Of a stretch of 64,000 nucleotides of DNA, positions 62,812-64,000 are shown piece after piece. The stretch lies in the NCBI RefSeq assembly GCF_001613385.1, contig NZ_BDCG01000005.1:1-64000 (forward strand). Direction: 5' to 3'. The translations under genes were made by a program, and so were the position numbers. The stretch comes from Nocardia flavorosea NBRC 108225 (GTDB lineage: Bacteria > Actinomycetota > Actinomycetes > Mycobacteriales > Mycobacteriaceae). The notes below the pieces were generated by a model, which did not search any database, was not told the origin of the DNA, and saw only the letters and a program-made list of their open reading frames with translations. Numbering within the stretch: the stretch's first letter is position 1; every line of letters begins with the position of its first letter.

Positions 62812-63741
62812 GTGGTAGCCGCGCTTCTCGCCGACCAGTTCGAATCACATCGCGGGCATCTGCTGGCGGTGGCCTACCGGATGACCGGCAGCGTATCGGA
62901 TGCCGAGGACGCGGTGCAGGAGAGCTGGCTACGCCTGGCCGGGGCCTCGCAATCCCAGATCGAGGATCTGCGGGCCTGGCTGACCACGGTGGTTTCCCGG
63001 CTCTGCCTGGACCGCCTGCGCAGCGCCGCGGTCCGGCGGGAAAGCTACGTGGGGCAGTGGCTGCCGGAACCGGTGGTGACACCGGTGGCCGGGGCAGGCG
63101 CCGCCGATCCACTGGCAACGGTGGTGCTGCGGCAGGAATTCCGGCTGGCGGCACTTGTGGTGCTCGATCAGCTCACGCCGCCGCAGCGGGTCGCGTTCGT
63201 ACTGCACGAAGGGCTGGGGGTGCCCTACGGCGAGATTGCCTCGATCCTGGATATCACCGCCGAGGCGGCGCGGCAGTTGGCGGCGCGCGCACGGAAGGCG
63301 GTCCGGGAACAGACACCGCAACCTGCCGCAGACGGGGAGCACGAGGCCGCGGTGCAGAAGCTGCTGGTCGCGCTGAATACCGGCGATGCGCAGGCCGTGG
63401 CGGCCGTTCTGCATCCGGACACGGTGATGATCGGCGATTCCGGCGGTACCACGCCGACCGCGCGCAATGTGATCGTCGGCCCGGACAGGGTGGCCCGCCT
63501 GTTCTTCGGTCTCATCCGCCGCTACGGCCTGGACAGGGCAGGCGAGGACTTCCTGGCGACCGGGGTGGAATTCGTCCGGGTCAACGGCCAGCTGGGCGCG
63601 CTAGTCCGGGCTCACCCGGGCGACGGCACCCACCCCGGTTTCCCGGCGCGGGTAATGGGTTTCACCGTTGTGGACGGTCGCGTCCAGGGCACCTACGATA
63701 TCGCCAACCCGGCGAAACTCACGGGGGTCCGGGTGCGCTGA
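62812..63741 (+). CDS. ECF41-type sigma factor with SnoaL-like C-terminal domain (SigJ-like)
   Basis: A 309-residue sigma factor. Region 2: HRGHLLAVAYRMTGSVSDAEDAVQESWLRL, with DLRAWLTTVVSRLCLDRLRS. Region 4: LTPPQRVAFVLHEGLGVPYGEIASILDITAEAARQLAARARKAV. The C-terminal 130 residues (LLVALNTGDAQAVAAVLHPDTVMIGDSGGT) form a SnoaL-like domain that both inhibits and activates ECF41 sigmas in place of an anti-sigma factor. GTG start at MVAALLADQF is chosen. An SDR and an AhpD-like gene nearby fit ECF41 context. Confidence 0.9.
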   Translation: MVAALLADQFESHRGHLLAVAYRMTGSVSDAEDAVQESWLRLAGASQSQIEDLRAWLTTVVSRLCLDRLRSAAVRRESYVGQWLPEPVVTPVAGAGAADPLATVVLRQEFRLAALVVLDQLTPPQRVAFVLHEGLGVPYGEIASILDITAEAARQLAARARKAVREQTPQPAADGEHEAAVQKLLVALNTGDAQAVAAVLHPDTVMIGDSGGTTPTARNVIVGPDRVARLFFGLIRRYGLDRAGEDFLATGVEFVRVNGQLGALVRAHPGDGTHPGFPARVMGFTVVDGRVQGTYDIANPAKLTGVRVR

Positions 63742-63848
63742 TCGTCCGCTCGCCGAGGCGATGAGCCGTTGCCCGAACTCCCGCGCCGGCGATCACCGAG
63801 GTCGGATGCTGCCGCCGGAACGGCGCATACGACCCGGCGAGGTTCGGT

Positions 63849-64000
63849 TCAGGCGGGTACCGGCCGGGTCCGGTCGGTGAGCAGCAGTGCTGCCATACCG
63901 CCCAGTACCGTGCCCATCAACAGTCGCTGCACCCGCAACCACAGCCGCCGGCCTGTCAGGAAACGGCTCACCGTAGCGGCCGTGCACACGATGAGCGCGT
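63849..64000 (-). CDS. LysE-family exporter, C-terminal end (cut by window)
   Basis: The last 49 codons of a minus-strand gene entering from beyond the window. RFLTGRRLWLRVQRLLMGTV followed by LGGMAALLLTD is the final helix of LysE/RhtB amino-acid exporters. The stop is TGA. The rest is outside the window. Confidence 0.65.
   Translation of the reverse strand, partial: ALIVCTAATVSRFLTGRRLWLRVQRLLMGTVLGGMAALLLTDRTRPVPA

Noticed and set aside
1..64000. CRISPR arrays, prophage or classical defence islands
   Set aside because: No regularly spaced repeats, phage structural genes or known defence gene sets were seen anywhere in the window.

Overview
The window is high-GC actinobacterial DNA, most likely from Nocardia or a close mycolic-acid-producing relative. 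The evidence is an antigen-85-like esterase, mycothiol synthase, an LmeA-like envelope protein, a DesA1-type acyl-ACP desaturase, a polyprenol-phosphate mannose synthase, and gene order that follows Mycobacterium tuberculosis from purB (Rv0777) to desA1 (Rv0824c).

Layout. 0-1 kb: the 3' part of an IS200/IS605-type tnpB with its right end. 1-21 kb: a purine biosynthesis region (purB, purS-purQ, purL, purF, purM), with a TetR regulator, HIT protein, esterase, S9 peptidase, deacetylase-like protein, metallo-hydrolase, a small toxin-antitoxin pair whose toxin is frameshifted, an M18 aminopeptidase and a three-gene membrane cluster between the pur genes. 21.7-26.4 kb: DUF3073, an L-asparaginase, a MOSC protein with an abnormal C-terminus, a YgfZ-like folate-binding protein, a sterol-carrier-like protein and a PabC-like enzyme. 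26.5-33 kb: cydABDC (cytochrome bd oxidase plus its exporter) behind a promoter with a strong palindrome; this block interrupts the mycobacterial gene order. 33-38.2 kb: a nitrobindin-like protein with a hidden 31-residue membrane peptide, and a sulfur operon (DUF4395, cysA2, sseC) preceded by a polycysteine leader peptide, with thiX and an LmeA-like gene upstream. 38.5-45 kb: glnR-mshD, then the phosphate system pstSCAB behind a Pho box, and convergent phoU. 45-51 kb: an LCP-family protein, dusB, an Mce-associated-like protein and desA1. 51.6-53.6 kb: tRNA-Lys, a palindrome-rich stretch, a gamma-butyrolactone-receptor-like TetR gene with ARE-like boxes, and tRNA-Glu/Asp/Phe. 53.7-58.7 kb: a small conserved protein, ppm1, plsC and plsB. 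59-64 kb: an SDR, an AhpD-like protein behind an ECF41-type promoter, class I DAHP synthase behind an aromatic leader peptide and attenuator, a GNAT enzyme, a SigJ/ECF41-type sigma factor and the end of a LysE-family exporter.

Most genes are core metabolism. The least ordinary content is regulatory: a polycysteine leader, an aromatic leader with an attenuator, an ECF41 target promoter a few genes from an ECF41 sigma gene, ARE-like boxes before a butyrolactone-type receptor, and an operator over the cyd start site. Three unannotated-looking small ORFs (12, 21 and 31 codons) lie among these. No CRISPR array, prophage or classical defence island is visible.
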